From Datisca glomerata (lineage: Eukaryota; Streptophyta; Magnoliopsida; Cucurbitales; Datiscaceae), in the NCBI GenBank assembly GCA_003255025.1, contig QANY01009435.1, forward strand, positions 558,001 to 622,000: a stretch of 64,000 nt of DNA. The letters are read 5' to 3'. Numbering within the stretch: the stretch's first letter is position 1; each line of letters starts with the position of its first letter. Below are positions 23,435-34,979 of the stretch, one piece after another. The translations under genes and the position numbers were made by a program. The notes below the pieces were generated by a model. That model saw only the letters and a program-made list of their open reading frames with translations. It was not told where the DNA came from and did not search any database.

Positions 23435-24236
23435 GTTAAAATCAATCTCGGCACCAGATTGATGTACCATGTGTATGCTCGCTCAGTCAATGATTTTGAA
23501 AACTCCCCCAGCCTCATGGACTCATCACATCCGTGTGGGCCCAAGTCATCAATAAAACGTACGACGTGCTCTTTAGCACATCCTTCCCACTGTACTTATA
23601 GAACTTTGGGGGCACATTATCTAATGGATATGGTTTCATAGCCAGCTCGTGCGGGTAAGGGGGACGAAAGTCCATTATCGTCTCGCTTAGAGAGGCTTTA
23701 ATGCACTCTATCTCCAACACCTTTTATAGTGTCTCCTTGGTAAAAAAAGGGCTTGTGTCAATGTTATCGACTGGGACGGTTGCTGGCTGGACGCGCGAAG
23801 GCTACCGGGAAGGCTGCTGGTGGAATGATAACATTTGCAGTGTCACTTGAGTGGCCCACGTTCTGATCACTGTTTGTTGTCCCTGACCCGGATGAGCCCC
23901 CGAGATTTATTGGTGGAATCTGTCTATTGGCGTTAGTCTGAATCGTTGTGTGAGGAGGGATAATAAGAACAACATGCGATGGTGGAGGAGGGTTCTAGCA
24001 GCCGCGATGAGAGCGGTCAACATACTTAGAAGGGTACAAATCTCAGCGTTAGAGGCCTGAAGCTCCCTAATGGTATTATTTTGCTCAGTTACTGTCATTG
24101 TAGTAGTAGTAACGGCGAGGAGGTTGATCCTCTCCCGAGAAGTAGCATCTTCCATGTCATGGTTCTCAATAGTTGGGTTAACATTATCTCCTTCCAAATG
24201 AGAATAAGCTTTCATGATTCGACTACGTCCAGCCAT
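23435..24236 (-). pseudogene. Gypsy gag, N-terminal half
   Basis: A minus frame opening at ATG 24236 runs 109 codons with MKAYSHLEGDN and INNTIREL-like coiled sequence, then shifts. The next frame (23720-23514) carries DFRPPYPHELAMKPYP and PPKFYKYSGKD, the conserved segment ahead of the Ty3/gypsy gag core. At 23490-23440 the core continues as KSLTERAYTWYINL and is cut off by the copia LTR at 23434. The continuation is at 12417. The start codon lies 60 bp inside the LTR/primer site, as expected for a gag. Inactivated by frameshifts and the insertion. Confidence 0.8.
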
Positions 24237-24270
24237 ACTAGAAGAAAAAAGAAGATGGTAGACAGATCAC

Positions 24271-24288
24271 TCTCCAGTGGAGTCACCA
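24271..24288 (-). other. Gypsy primer-binding site
   Basis: Read on the minus strand this is TGGTGACTCCACTGGAGA, directly after the 5' LTR. TTTGGTGACTCCACTGGGGA-like sequences are common tRNA-primer sites of plant Ty3/gypsy elements. Confidence 0.65.
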
Positions 24289-24296
24289 AAATATTT

Positions 24297-25375
24297 TGGG
24301 GTTTATGGTGATGTGTGTATGACTGATCTAGTCTACGCCAAGTAGGCTTAGGAACGTGAGAGTTGGTGGTCAAAGGGTGAAGGACAAGCAACCTTATGCA
24401 ACCGTCAAAATGTGCCAAATGACTTTAAGACTCTAAAGGTAGGTGAGAAACTCGAGGAGAGAATATTCTCAGTTTTGGTATCGGGATTGATGAGAAGTTA
24501 TTGTCCCCATAATGGTTCTAAGGACCCCTTTTTATAGATGAGGTCGAGTGAGGACCACATGCCAATCACGTGACCATGCCTAAAATGTGGCCACATGCTA
24601 CATTCTCAAAACGACTTAGGACTCGATTCACGTGATCACTTTTCATACTCATAATTAGTCGTGCCTTTGTGACATCGAGTAGCCGAATGATGAAATCACA
24701 TACACTAAACTCACATCGCCCAAAGGACCCCGAAGGCGATTTCCTGCCATCGAGTTTCCCCAGCGGCAGATCGAGGTCCTCAACCCGTCGTGGGAGCACG
24801 GGCCGTCCACCATAGGGACGGATTGAGGTCCTCAACCCATCGTGGGAGCGGGTAGGGATCCCCTCAACCCGCCGTGAGGGCGGGTTTGGATCCTACAACC
24901 CGCCATGGAGGTGGGTTAAGGTCCCTTAACCAGCCGTGGGGGCGGGTTGGGATCCTCCAACCCGCCACCATTCTGACCCGAATTTTAAGAGTCGGGTCAC
25001 GTCTTTTTTACCCTTTTTGTTCGGAGAGGGGCATATCCTCTGTGCCTAAGGAGGTCATACCCATCGAGTAATTCTCCTCTCCTGGTATAACATAATCTTG
25101 TCTTAATCCTACCAGACCACAGCCTCTAGATTGTTACCAGGCTAGGAAGAGCCTTCGAGTCTTTATTACTTAGCTCGAAAGCGAGACTCAACACTTGACA
25201 TACGATCTCGAAATGGGCTCGCCATCGTTATAGGTCCTGGCGCGGCCCTTACAAACGCATGCACCATTATCCTATTTTAGGTTTACCGTGCCATGTAGGT
25301 GCAATGTGGGTGTATTTAGACGCCACATGTTCAATCTTGACACGTCACTCTTGATGACGCGGATCCATATTTACA
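24297..25375 (-). repeat. Gypsy 5' LTR (full length, about 1.08 kb)
   Basis: On the minus strand it starts TGTAAATATGGATCC (25375) and ends CCCCA (24297) just ahead of the primer-binding site. It shares 24947-25375 with 9556-9949. It contains the 31-bp tandem hairpin array at 24766-24970. Confidence 0.8.
24766..24970. repeat. Tandem 31-bp GC-rich hairpin units in the LTR
   Basis: Units repeat the form GGGTTGGGATCCTCCAACCC plus GCCGTGGGGGC; starts near 24819, 24850, 24881, 24912 and 24943 give 31-bp spacing. Each unit is an imperfect palindrome centred on GATC or GTCC. Strongly GC-rich against the AT-rich surroundings. Confidence 0.8.
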
Positions 25376-26594
25376 ACATGCTTCATAAGATTCGCTAGAA
25401 TAAGAAATGTGGCATAATCTAGATTATGTTTTATCTATTTCACTTTTGAATATTAATGGTAAAAAATTCATTTCATTGCATTGACTCGATAATACTATAC
25501 CATTTATAATACTATACTATCATAGTGAAACAATAGATCTAAAGAAGAACAAAGCTAGACGTTATTAGTGACAAGTAAATATTTTATAAAAGTTTAACTT
25601 CTACTCAAAATTAAAAAGCTCAAATGTTTTAACTAAAAATGACTCGTGACTTAAATGAAATAATGACAGAAGATGCGTGTGATATTTTGTATGAAATACT
25701 CAACTTCAATGAGAATACAAATAGGCTTGAATATTAAATGCATGGCAGTTAAGTGGGTATAACAAGCTTGAGTTAACCTTATGTACAAAGAAACAGTAGC
25801 AATATACAAGATTACCGTACAATATCCATATGATTATCTCGCTCTGCTTACGATAACCACTCTAAACTAGTCCTAAATCTAAGATAGAATTGCAGTATTG
25901 CAAGAGTTTTTTTTTTGTGTCCTTGCTCCTCGCTTCTCTTCTCCTTCTTCATTTATTGTATTTATTAGTCTTGATGAATAGCCACTTCGAACCATAACTA
26001 TACACTCTCACATGTTTATAATTGTTTCGCACCACTTTGTCTACTATGTCATTTCTTCAACGGTAACCTCTCACAATTTCATATTTGCAACTCTAACCAC
26101 TCATGTTGGCAATTGTAACTACTTCTGTTCACAACTATTATCACTATTGATGGAAACTATAATTGTTAATTGTGATACTTGGCTGAATATTTGACTTAAG
26201 ATGTAAAATAATGTGGTAACTATTTAAGTTTAACGCCTGGATGTAATATATGTAAAAAATCATAATCATCAACATTCACACGTGTAAGTGAAAAATATGA
26301 GTGTTAATAGTGATTTTGGAATAACTAATTAATGTTTTAATTAAAAAAAATGTTTTCTTTCTTACTAGTATAATTTTATGCATACTGTGGTACATAAAGT
26401 TGACAATATTGCTGTGTACCATGATAAGTTATGATATTTTTTAATTTACAAATTTAAACACAGTGGTTTTGCCCACAAACTATTAACATGATCACGTGAG
26501 ATATTAATTATCTAAAACCACATCTTAAGATTCAGAAATTAACCTAATAAATAGGTAAGAGATCAACTTAATGAATGAAACTATTGAGAGTGTT
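25376..26594. other. AT-rich intergenic DNA, nothing recognised
   Basis: No recognisable coding frame, repeat boundary or RNA gene. A poly-T run at 25906-25914 is the only simple tract. Confidence 0.5.
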
Positions 26595-27380
26595 TTCTGA
26601 TAGATTTTAGAAGGGCGACATGTATTAAGGATTTAACTGGATCAAGATAGACCTGTCTAGAGAGTCCAGACTAGTTATGTCGCCCAAAAGCACGATCATC
26701 ATCAGGTCTGTGGAAAGTCGTCAAAGTGATTCATTTAGCTAACATGTGGGAAGTGCGCGTCTCCACAACTCAGGTTCACAGCTCCGCAACTCAGGTTTAC
26801 CAACTCATGAGTAATAGGCCAGTCGCCCACCCTACACCATCCTAATTATTATCACCAAAGGAAAAGCTCTCACATGACCCTCGTCCAGTGGACCTTCCTC
26901 ATACTTGTTTCAACCTATGCTCGTCATGTAAGGATTGCCCCCATCACCCCCATGGTCCCAGGGGAATATGCTTTAAGTTAGTTCAGGGGCAAAGAGTATT
27001 TAATGCCACCCCATTTTTCAACCAATATAAAGATGATGTGATATCCCAAATTTCTTAAACAAGCTTTGCCTTGGTACGCATATCATATAAATACCCATCC
27101 AACTCTTCAATCAGCTCTATTGTAGAGTTATTGTATTAAAATACCTAGAAAATACTTAAGTATCAAAGGCTCTTCTTAAACAAGGTAACCAACCCACCGG
27201 TGCAATATCGTCCTTAAGTTACTTGTCTGCTTTATGTGTATGTTCATCAATACACTCAATGCATGATGCGTGTTCTCCGTTGTTAGAACGCAACATAGAC
27301 CAATAACTTATATCTCATTCAAATTTACATCTAAACTTTAGTGGGTTTGTTACTCATTTACACATGTCGATATTCTTGGC
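26595..27380 (+). repeat. Possible LTR remnant of a gypsy-type element
   Basis: A GC-richer block with LTR-like layout: a TATA-like CATATAAATACCC near 27088, then a U5-like region (ACTTAAGTATCAAAGGCTCTT near 27160), and near 27375 TCTTGGCGCTAATAC, which resembles the start of a gypsy primer-binding site. No second copy lies in the window to prove LTR identity, and no coding region follows. Confidence 0.35.
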
Positions 27381-28573
27381 GCTAATACACATGACAGAAG
27401 GACATGTAACAAGTATACAAGTATAGAAACTGTATGATTAATTAAATTCCATCCATCAACTAAAACTTGACTAAGTATAGAACTAAAGATGGCAATTTTG
27501 AGCAGTTGAGCTGCAGGAGTAATAAATGTTCAGTAAGTGGGAAAATCGCCTGCCCACTGGTTTCACCAAGTTTAGTAATAAAAAGGTAAACCCAAATTTA
27601 CTAATATGATACACACATCAGAACAATCGATCTCGTAAGTGTCTCTGTCTTCTCCAATCTGTAACTCTGTTTAGCTTATTTCAACATGTGATTACTTCAG
27701 ACCATTCTCTCTCTCTCTCTTTCTTCTCTCTCAAATTCTGTGAAGAGATCCAGTCGTCGTTCAAATCAAGCACACAAAAGAAACACAATCTTGTTTTCTC
27801 TGTTTTATTTCTTTTCTTTTCTTAATTTCTCTTTCCTACTCAGAGGTCACGTGAGGTCTGAGGTACTTACTTCCATCGTGTTTTTCGCTCATTTTCTCTG
27901 CCAAACTGCGTCACAGCACCCTCCCTAAACCACCAAAGACAAAATCACGGACACTCACACCCACACCCCTCACATTTGCACATACCTCAAATCAAGACTT
28001 CAAATTTCTCTCTACAAAAAATTCAAATATCTGATAATCTCTTTAAATTTTATTTTTTCTTAGTGGGATTCGTACAGACACTTGCTGAAACCCTGACCAG
28101 GCTTTTTCACTAGCCGTTTTCACCATTTTCACGTCTTAACTTTCATGTAATTTGATTTTTGTCAATAAAGTTCCTATTTTATAAAGACCCATTTTAGTTA
28201 GTATACCCATTTGGCCATTTATGAGTTGCAGACTTTTTCGTTTTTAAAATTCGTTTATGGGTGTGTAATTATATTTGTCAGAAAGCTGAGAGGCTAATTA
28301 CTGCTCTGTCTGTCACAGCCTATACGTAAATTTCGTATAGCATTCTGCATTCATAACCCCAACATTATTTTTCTCGCTTTTCTTGTTCTGTCACTACTAT
28401 TACTGCTACTCTCTTTTGTTACTGTCACTAGTACTACTAGTGTCGATCCTACTGAGTACTACTGGGATTGATTTATGCTCTGTTTTGCTTGATTTCTTCT
28501 GCTCTGAGAGTGGCTGATTGGCTACTGGCTTTTTGGGTGGGTTTTGGTTATTGGTGGCCTGTGAAGATCTTCA
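27381..28573 (+). promoter_or_regulatory. Upstream region of the G-gamma gene
   Basis: Contains a CT-rich microsatellite (27706-27732), a TATA-like TTTTATAAAG at 28177-28186 about 390 bp before the start codon, and a five-codon upstream frame (ATG 28475 to TGA 28492). CT-rich tracts are common in plant promoters and 5' leaders. The transcription start cannot be fixed from sequence alone, and a leader intron is possible. Confidence 0.35.
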
Positions 28574-30204
28574 ATGGCTACTCGGTGTGATTGCTCTTCG
28601 TCGGTGCCGTCGTTGCCGCCGCCTTGTCCGAAGTCACCGCCTGAGTATCCAGATTTATATGGTAAGAGGCGTGAAACGGCCAAGGTTCAGATGCTTGAGA
28701 GAGAGATTGGTTTTCTTGAGGTGAGTTTCAATTTTAATTTTTTTGTTCATTGAGATCTTCTTCTTCTTCTTCATAGTAAACTCTGGTTAGAAATGGAGAG
28801 AAGAATTTTCAAACATTGGAATGGAGTGTCAAAATGATTATTTGGGTTGGAGTTTATCCTGTTGTATTGCTCAAATATCACTGTAAGCAAAATTTTCATT
28901 AATTTTGAGATGAGTTTGATTGCCCACATCTTGCCTTAATTTTAAAGATGTATTTTTTTGTCACTTTTCCACCCTGTATTTGTTACTGACTTAGCTAATT
29001 GGAGTTTCTGGTTACTTATCAATTGCAAGTGACTTGTTGGTGAAGAAGACAAACTTGAAAAATGAAAAAAAAAAAAAATAGCCTTCGGATTTATTGTTGA
29101 TTTCTTTAGTTTTCTGCCTTTATTTAGTAAAAACCGGGCATTTTGCAGGCTTTGGCTGAAGGACCATGTGTAATAATAATGTATTGTTGAACTTTTAAGC
29201 TTTACAATATGTCTTAAAAGCCTTTGTTTTTTAACGTAGATCAGACTCAGGTTTGAAGTAAGACTCTGAATTTCCAGTCAGATTTGCTGATGATTTATTG
29301 AGTTTTGCATATACATGATAAAGTCCCATCAATATCATCACATTAATCTGTTTTGTATTGTTGATATTACTTTCTCTGAGCAGGTGGAGCTAAAGGCAGT
29401 CCAAGGTCTTCAACCTGCCTCTAGATGCTGTAAAGAGTATGTCTTTGTAGTTTTCATTTGTTTATCACTCTGTTAGTGCTAAGCCTAAAAAATGCATAGG
29501 AAATTCATCATTTAATTTTCAGCTTCTGATTGAAGACTGTGAATTTGGGCAGGGTTGTTGATTTTGTGGTTGCCAATCAAGATCCTTTAATACCAACGTA
29601 AGAATTTCTGACAAATTTAGTTTATTTTGCTGATACATTTTCCCTATATTTAACCATTGCCACGTTCAATCAGATATAAGAAGAATCGTCGCAGATATCG
29701 ATTTTGGAAATGGCTATGGTATCATTCTTGTCCTCCTCTTTATAACCTTCTGCAAAATCACATTTACATTGTCTTGTGTTTCATTTGTCGATTTGGTAAT
29801 CATGTTAAAGAATTATAATATGTGACATTACACTTGATGATGGCAGTGGTTTTCCTTGTTTTAACGGGTCATGGATTTGCTGTTGCTGCTGCTGTGATGG
29901 ATGCTCGCTTCACCTGGAAACACCACAATGCTGTAAATGTAGCATTCCATGTAATTGTCAATCATGTGTCACTTGTACAGTACCGAAGTGGCCGAGTTGT
30001 TCGTGCCCACGATGGCATTGCTGTAATGGAATGTCATGTAGCAGACTGTGTTGCAGTTTTTCATTAGCTGATTGGTGTTGTTGCAAATGCAAGTGTAGAT
30101 GCAGATGCAAATGCTCTTGTCCTAAGTGTCCAGATATACAGCCTTCTTGTTGCTGTTGTACTAGAACCTGTTGTAACCCTTGCTCTTTTTGTTACTGTTT
30201 CTAA
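28574..30204 (+). CDS. Type C heterotrimeric G-protein gamma subunit (GS3/AGG3-like), five exons
   Basis: Five exons join in frame: 28574-28720, 29384-29436, 29553-29597, 29674-29718 and 29847-30204, all with GT-AG introns, giving 215 residues. Residues about 31-96 form the G-gamma-like domain: a helix with KVQMLEREIGFLEVELKAVQ, then GLQPASRCCKE, then VVANQDPLIPT and the basic NRRRYRFWKWL. This domain pairs with G-beta at the plasma membrane. From residue 97 the single last exon encodes a tail with about 42 cysteines in 119 residues, including six in a row. That tail defines plant type C gamma subunits such as rice GS3/DEP1 and Arabidopsis AGG3, which influence organ and seed size. The tail lacks a CaaX box. 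The start is the first ATG in frame with the conserved helix. It looks intact. No sign of a close paralogue in the window. Confidence 0.93.
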
Positions 30205-31980
30205 TATATAATGATGAAATTCTTAGCTGCATTTTACTTTCATGATAAGTAATCTTTCAAACTTTCCATATTTATGAATTACTTGTATCTAGAGGCAATC
30301 CTGATCATTTTCGTATGTTCATTCGTTTTTCACAGACTGTTTTCGAAGTTATGACATGACAGATTCAGAAGTTGTCAATTATTTAAAATTTAAACACATG
30401 ACTTTGAGAGAACAATCTAAGAGACTTTGACTATGTATATTTGGATTCTTAGTAACTGCCTAGAAGTTTGACTCTCTGGGCTAATCAGACGGCTCAAGTT
30501 ATTGAACTAAGCGAACGACAGAAAATTTGTTTCCCAGTTTAACTCACTGCCCCAAGACAAGGCAAACTAGAAAAGGCAGTTCAAAAACCAAATGAATGCT
30601 AATTTTAGGACTGTCCGGTTGGTGAAATAATGAAGTTAAATGGATGAGTATGATAAGTTAAATCAGGGTCCCAATTCTAGAATTATTATTGATTAACTGT
30701 CAAGTTTTAAAGATCATTCGGCCCCACTGACCAACTGCTCCTCTTGTTTGGTAGGCAGTCTTCAGAAGTTTACTATGTCTTTGCTCATTCGAACCAAACT
30801 CCAACACAGTAGCTCTCCATCCACCAACATCACCATGTAATGCTCTTTGGCAATTGATGCTTTCATAGCCACATTGACAAACCCACCCTGCTAGCCGTCC
30901 TTCCATTGCAACTCACTCAAGGGTTTTCCTGTACAAAAATTTACGGTACCGGTAAATCAACTCTTATGAATTTTATGTGAGGTGATCTAAATGATGAGAT
31001 CACCCCGATAGCATAGGTGTTCCTGTGCTCCTATATGCAGCCACAATGTTAAACCGCCGAGTTGTCGTTTCATTGTACAACTCGAGAGTGTTCCTATATG
31101 CACATTGAGGGGGTCAACAGTTAACCAAGTCGTGAAGTAGAGAGTAGTCTCATATTATGACCAACCAGCCAAGCAAAACTCCAGCTAAGCTAATAGCTCT
31201 AAAAAAGATGATCTTGTTTGTGCCCTTCCTTCTTTTCATCTTCAAACAGACCAATCAATATTAAATATCAAGGAGCTAAGAATGCTTATGTAATCGTCAA
31301 GGAGCTAAGAATCATGTAATCGTTATGAAAAATATCAAATTACTACACCATATCAATATATGATTACTTAATTTTAAGGAACCGGGATTGAAATAACTAA
31401 AAGATTGTATCATCTCATGTTCTAATGAACAAGAGGGGTTATGTTGCATCCAATCTGTCTGTTTAAAAAAATGGACGAACCATATACATTTGCACTAAGA
31501 AAATTATAATGCATAACCCTTTTAAAAAATTTACATGTTAGAATGACCATTTATATTTGTAATATACAACAGTGATTATTTTTAAAATTTTGCATGAGTT
31601 AATTTCTTTTAGATATATAGAATATGTTTTTGAAATGTGATATTTCACTCATCATATAATATTAATTAAAGAATTATATTTGCATCTAATAATTTTTAAT
31701 GACTATTTTTGCATTATTTCTATAATAGAGTCATTCTTACCAAAAATCTTTGACACAAAAAGATAAAAAAAAAAAGCCAAAAATAAATAATGGGTTAAAT
31801 TTGCATCTAATAATTTTCAACGGTTATTTTAACCAATGAGTTTTCTATAAAATTAGCTACATTATAGAGGGTTCATTCAAAGTAGACAACAAATTTCATA
31901 AAAATCAAATATAGACATTATACCCTTCTACATCAAATTTAATGATTGTTTAAATGAAAATTAAAAACCGCATAAACCCA
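30205..31980. other. Intergenic DNA downstream of the G-gamma gene
   Basis: Presumed 3' flank of the G-gamma gene, then AT-rich DNA. No conserved coding frame was seen; the 30700-30906 minus frame has no recognisable motif. There is a near-duplicate phrase CAAGGAGCTAAGAAT at about 31269 and 31299. Confidence 0.45.
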
Positions 31981-32343
31981 TCTCTCTCTACTTGTAAATT
32001 GCTCATACACTATATACATTACATTTACAAACAATATAAATAAATAATACACAAATATATATGTTATTTATATTATATATGGCAGACGTATATATAGTAT
32101 CTTGCGTATATATACAATAATAAATATATATATATGGAATATATAACAAAATAAAATATATAAGTTTTATGAGTGTATATAACGTGAGTTCGAGTGTAGC
32201 ATGCATGCATGCGTACATACATACATACATCTATGCATACATACATACATGCATGCATATAAACATGCATGCATACATACATGCATACATACATACAAGC
32301 ATGCATACATACATACATCATTACATACACGCACACGCGCGCG

Positions 32344-32384
<41 letters not shown>

Positions 32385-32485
32385 GTATATAACGTGTTCG
32401 GGTCTAACGTTAATATACTCATACAAAAAGCCCATGTCTATATATATAGTATGTATGTATGTATGTATATATGCATGTATGTATA
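31981..32485. repeat. Compound microsatellite cluster (TA, CATA/CATG, CG, CA)
   Basis: Successive runs: TA-rich 32055-32160, (CATA/CATG)n 32200-32320, (GC)n 32337-32352, (AC)n 32353-32374, (TA)n, then (TATG)n 32448-32485 up to the gypsy LTR. Frames across it are periodic His/Tyr/Ile/Cys repeats and are not genes. Confidence 0.95.
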
Positions 32486-33176
32486 TGTTATGAGTAGTTC
32501 CCGGAGACCGATAAAAGTAGGACATGTGTCCCATAGTGCCACACCCCGTCGCATGGGAAGCCAACCGAGCCCCAGCCATAAGTCAGGTGCCTTACCCGAG
32601 TTGACATCACCAACCCATGACAAGGAAACGTAAGGCAGGGCAGAGATCATAAGGAGCAATGAATACTCATCGAAGATTTAAAAGTCCGGATAACCATCCA
32701 ACGTCAGCACCATCATTACACGTCGAAAGTAAGAGTCGAGGTGGCACCTTCTTATTCGTCCCCAGATTTAGGCGTCTAATCACCGTCTCCTATGTCAGAC
32801 AAGTATCTTTCAAGTCATCTCGATCTTTATGTCAGCTCGGGGGATAAAAGTTATTAAATGTTGCCTTCAACTCATCATATCAAGAAAGAACCGCCACATC
32901 ATTGAGGCTTATTTGACGTGCTTCCTCCTTTGGGGCTTCAATAAATATCTACACCTACTCTAAAAGAAGGTAAACAACTCTCCCCTTTGGAAAAATCTGC
33001 ATATTTTTACCAGTATACTAACTTAGGTATCTAAAGCCCTTAAGCGAGGAAACCACCTTCAGATTCTCCTCGTTCTTTGGGTTCATTGTTTGTGTTTTGA
33101 TGATTTTCAGGCCGAGAGGATTTATAGTCGTCAAAGGGAGAGCGCGTGTATTGTTGAAAAATTTCAGGCTTCAACA
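32486..33176 (+). repeat. 5' LTR of the Tat-type gypsy element
   Basis: Collinear with 43402-44144; shared landmarks include GGAGACCGATAAAAGTAG, CAGTACCATCATTACACG-like and GAGAGC-CGTGTATTGTTGA. Starts TG and ends CA. Confidence 0.88.
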
Positions 33177-33196
33177 GTTGGCGTCATCTGTGGGGA
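33177..33196 (+). other. Primer-binding site of the gypsy element
   Basis: GTTGGCGTCATCTGTGGGGA follows the LTR directly. It resembles the TTGGCGCCGTCTGTGGGAA primer sites widespread in plant Ty3/gypsy elements, with a few substitutions. Confidence 0.65.
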
Positions 33197-33589
33197 CGAC
33201 ATCAAAATCATCCCTCTCTCCAAAATGCTTAAGACTTATTTCCCCTCCACAAAAAATGAGCTTGCCAGCAATGATCCCAACCCATTAACATTCCTGGTTT
33301 TTAGTACGCTTAGGGAAACGTATCCAAACCCATTGTTGTATCTCTTACAGAAATATACACCACCCAAGTCTTCATTTTTCTATTATCAAGAGCAAGCCTT
33401 CTAACAATGATGGGTTCAAAAGGAGGACCTAAGGCGAAAAGACATACAAGGGTAAAGACAACAAAGGAAAGGTGATGATCGACGAACCACCCACGGAGCA
33501 ACCTAGTGGTGAGCCTCTAGAATCATTGGAATCAGTAGCCCTCTCACCAAAACAACTAGAGAGGACAATCCAAATTGCGCCAATGCTTG

Positions 33590-34870
33590 CTCCGAAGTAG
33601 AGGAGCTCGTGAGGTTCCTCCAAGATAAAAATGATGTTTTCGCATGGGCCCACGAGGATATGCTTGACATAAAATGACGCATCATCACCCGCCACCCTAA
33701 CGTTGACTCAAAGTTCAGACCAGTTAGGTAGAAGAGGAGGAGCGTGAATTCATAAAGAGATGAGACCATTATTATGGAGGTGGACAAGCTGCTCTCCGCA
33801 GGATTTATCAAAGAGGTCCAATACCTAGAATGGCTGGCCAACATCATGTTGGTCAAGAAAGCAAATGAAAAATGGAGGGTCTGTATAGAATTCACATATT
33901 TAAACAAAGTGTGTTCCAAGGACAACTTCCCCTTCCCCTGTATAGACCAGCTAGTCGACGCCACGTCGGGACACGATCTGCTTAGTTTCATGGACGCATA
34001 CTCTGGATACAACTATATCTTGATGCACCCATCCGACCAGGAGAAAACCTCTTTCATAAAAAACTGGGGGACTTATTGCTATATTGTGATGCCCTCCGGA
34101 CTAAAAAGATGCAGGGGCCACCTATCAAAGGCTAGTGAACGAGGTGTTCGCCAAACAAATATCGAGGAACATGGAAGTATATGTGGACGATATGCCCATC
34201 AAAAGCAGAAGGTTGGTAGACCACATCACTAACCTCAGTGAAACGTTCAACACCCTGAGGAAATATAGGATGAAGTTGAACCCCTCAAAATGCACTTTCA
34301 GAGTCAACTCAGGAAAGTTTCTGGGTTTTATGGTCAACCAGAGAGGGATCAAAGCCAACGTCAACAAGATAAGGGTGTTGCTGGAAATGGACCCCCAAGC
34401 AGCATCAAGGAGGTCCAATGTCTCACGGGGCGTGTCACCGTACTTAATCATTTTGTCTCCCGAGCTACAGATAAATGCCCCCCCTTCTTCAAGATCTTGA
34501 GGAAAAATACATCATTTAAGTGGATCAAGGAGTACCAGAAAGCGTTTTTAGCCATGAAAAGCTACATGAGCTCCCCACGACTACTTTCTAAACATGTGCC
34601 TGTGGAGATGTTGTCTCTATAGTTGGCAGTGTCAGATACGGCCGTTAGCGCAACCCTGGTCCTAGTAGGAGATGACTTCATCCAGAAGCCGATCTATTAC
34701 ATTAGTAGGGCCATGGTGGGGATAGAGAAACGCTACCCAAACCTGGAGAAAATGGCCCTTGCCCTTGTCACAACGGCACAACAGCTTCGTCCATACTTCC
34801 AAACCCACTCCATTCGAGTCCTCACGAGCTCCCCGCTCAGGCAGGTCCTCCAAAAAGCATGAGACCTCAG
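33590..34870 (+). pseudogene. Gypsy reverse transcriptase and first RNase H
   Basis: Upstream of the palm, 33590-33660 reads EELVRFLQDKNDVFAW, a standard RT-proximal motif, followed by stops. Frame 33774-34110 has MEVDKLLSAGFIKEVQY, KWRVCIEFTYLNKVCSKDNF and FMDAYSGYNYILMHPSDQEK, the RT fingers and palm. A frameshift near 34110 moves to 34135-34500 with the catalytic YVDDM and SKCTFRVNSGKFLGFMV. RNase H follows at 34623-34862 (AVSDTAVSATLVL, PIYYISRAM, RYPNLEKMALALV), with a stop just before it. Together they would make element cDNA; the breaks show it is inactive. Confidence 0.88.
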
Positions 34871-34979
34871 GACGCACAGCTAAATGAGGCATCGATCTTT
34901 AGTTCGTCCCCCAAACTGCCATCAAAGGGCAGGCCATTGAGAATTTCATCACAGACATGATGGTAGGCCACAAAAAAGA

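Larger units (their letters stand above)
9556..25375 (-). mobile_element. Non-autonomous gag-only Ty3/gypsy retrotransposon, minus strand, split by a copia insertion
   Basis: LTRs match over about 400 bp (9556-9949 against 24947-25375). The primer-binding region follows the 5' LTR, and gag lies at 24236-23435 and 12417-11640. Subtracting the nested 11-kb copia leaves under 5 kb with gag but no protease, reverse transcriptase or integrase, so this copy depended on others for enzymes. Between gag and the 3' LTR lie a 37-bp minisatellite and a hairpin. ACATG occurs on both outer sides (9551-9555 and 25376-25380), a possible 5-bp target duplication. Confidence 0.8.

Noticed and set aside
23459..23641. 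+ strand frame opposite gypsy gag
   Set aside because: Antisense shadow of the gag segment with the DFRPPYP motif.
28518..28724. 68-codon + frame overlapping the first G-gamma exon
   Set aside because: It begins at TTG, runs in another frame through the exon and into the intron; the conserved gamma-subunit frame explains the sequence.
29822..30067. 81-codon + frame over the last G-gamma exon
   Set aside because: Shifted frame of the cysteine-rich exon; the in-frame reading joins to upstream exons and gives the known domain order.
31981..32485. Tandem array considered as CRISPR-like or satellite
   Set aside because: No spacer-repeat alternation; it is a compound microsatellite in a plant genome.
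32003..32633. Several overlapping frames rich in His, Tyr, Ile, Met and Cys on both strands
   Set aside because: They are translations of CATA/CATG, CA and GC microsatellites.
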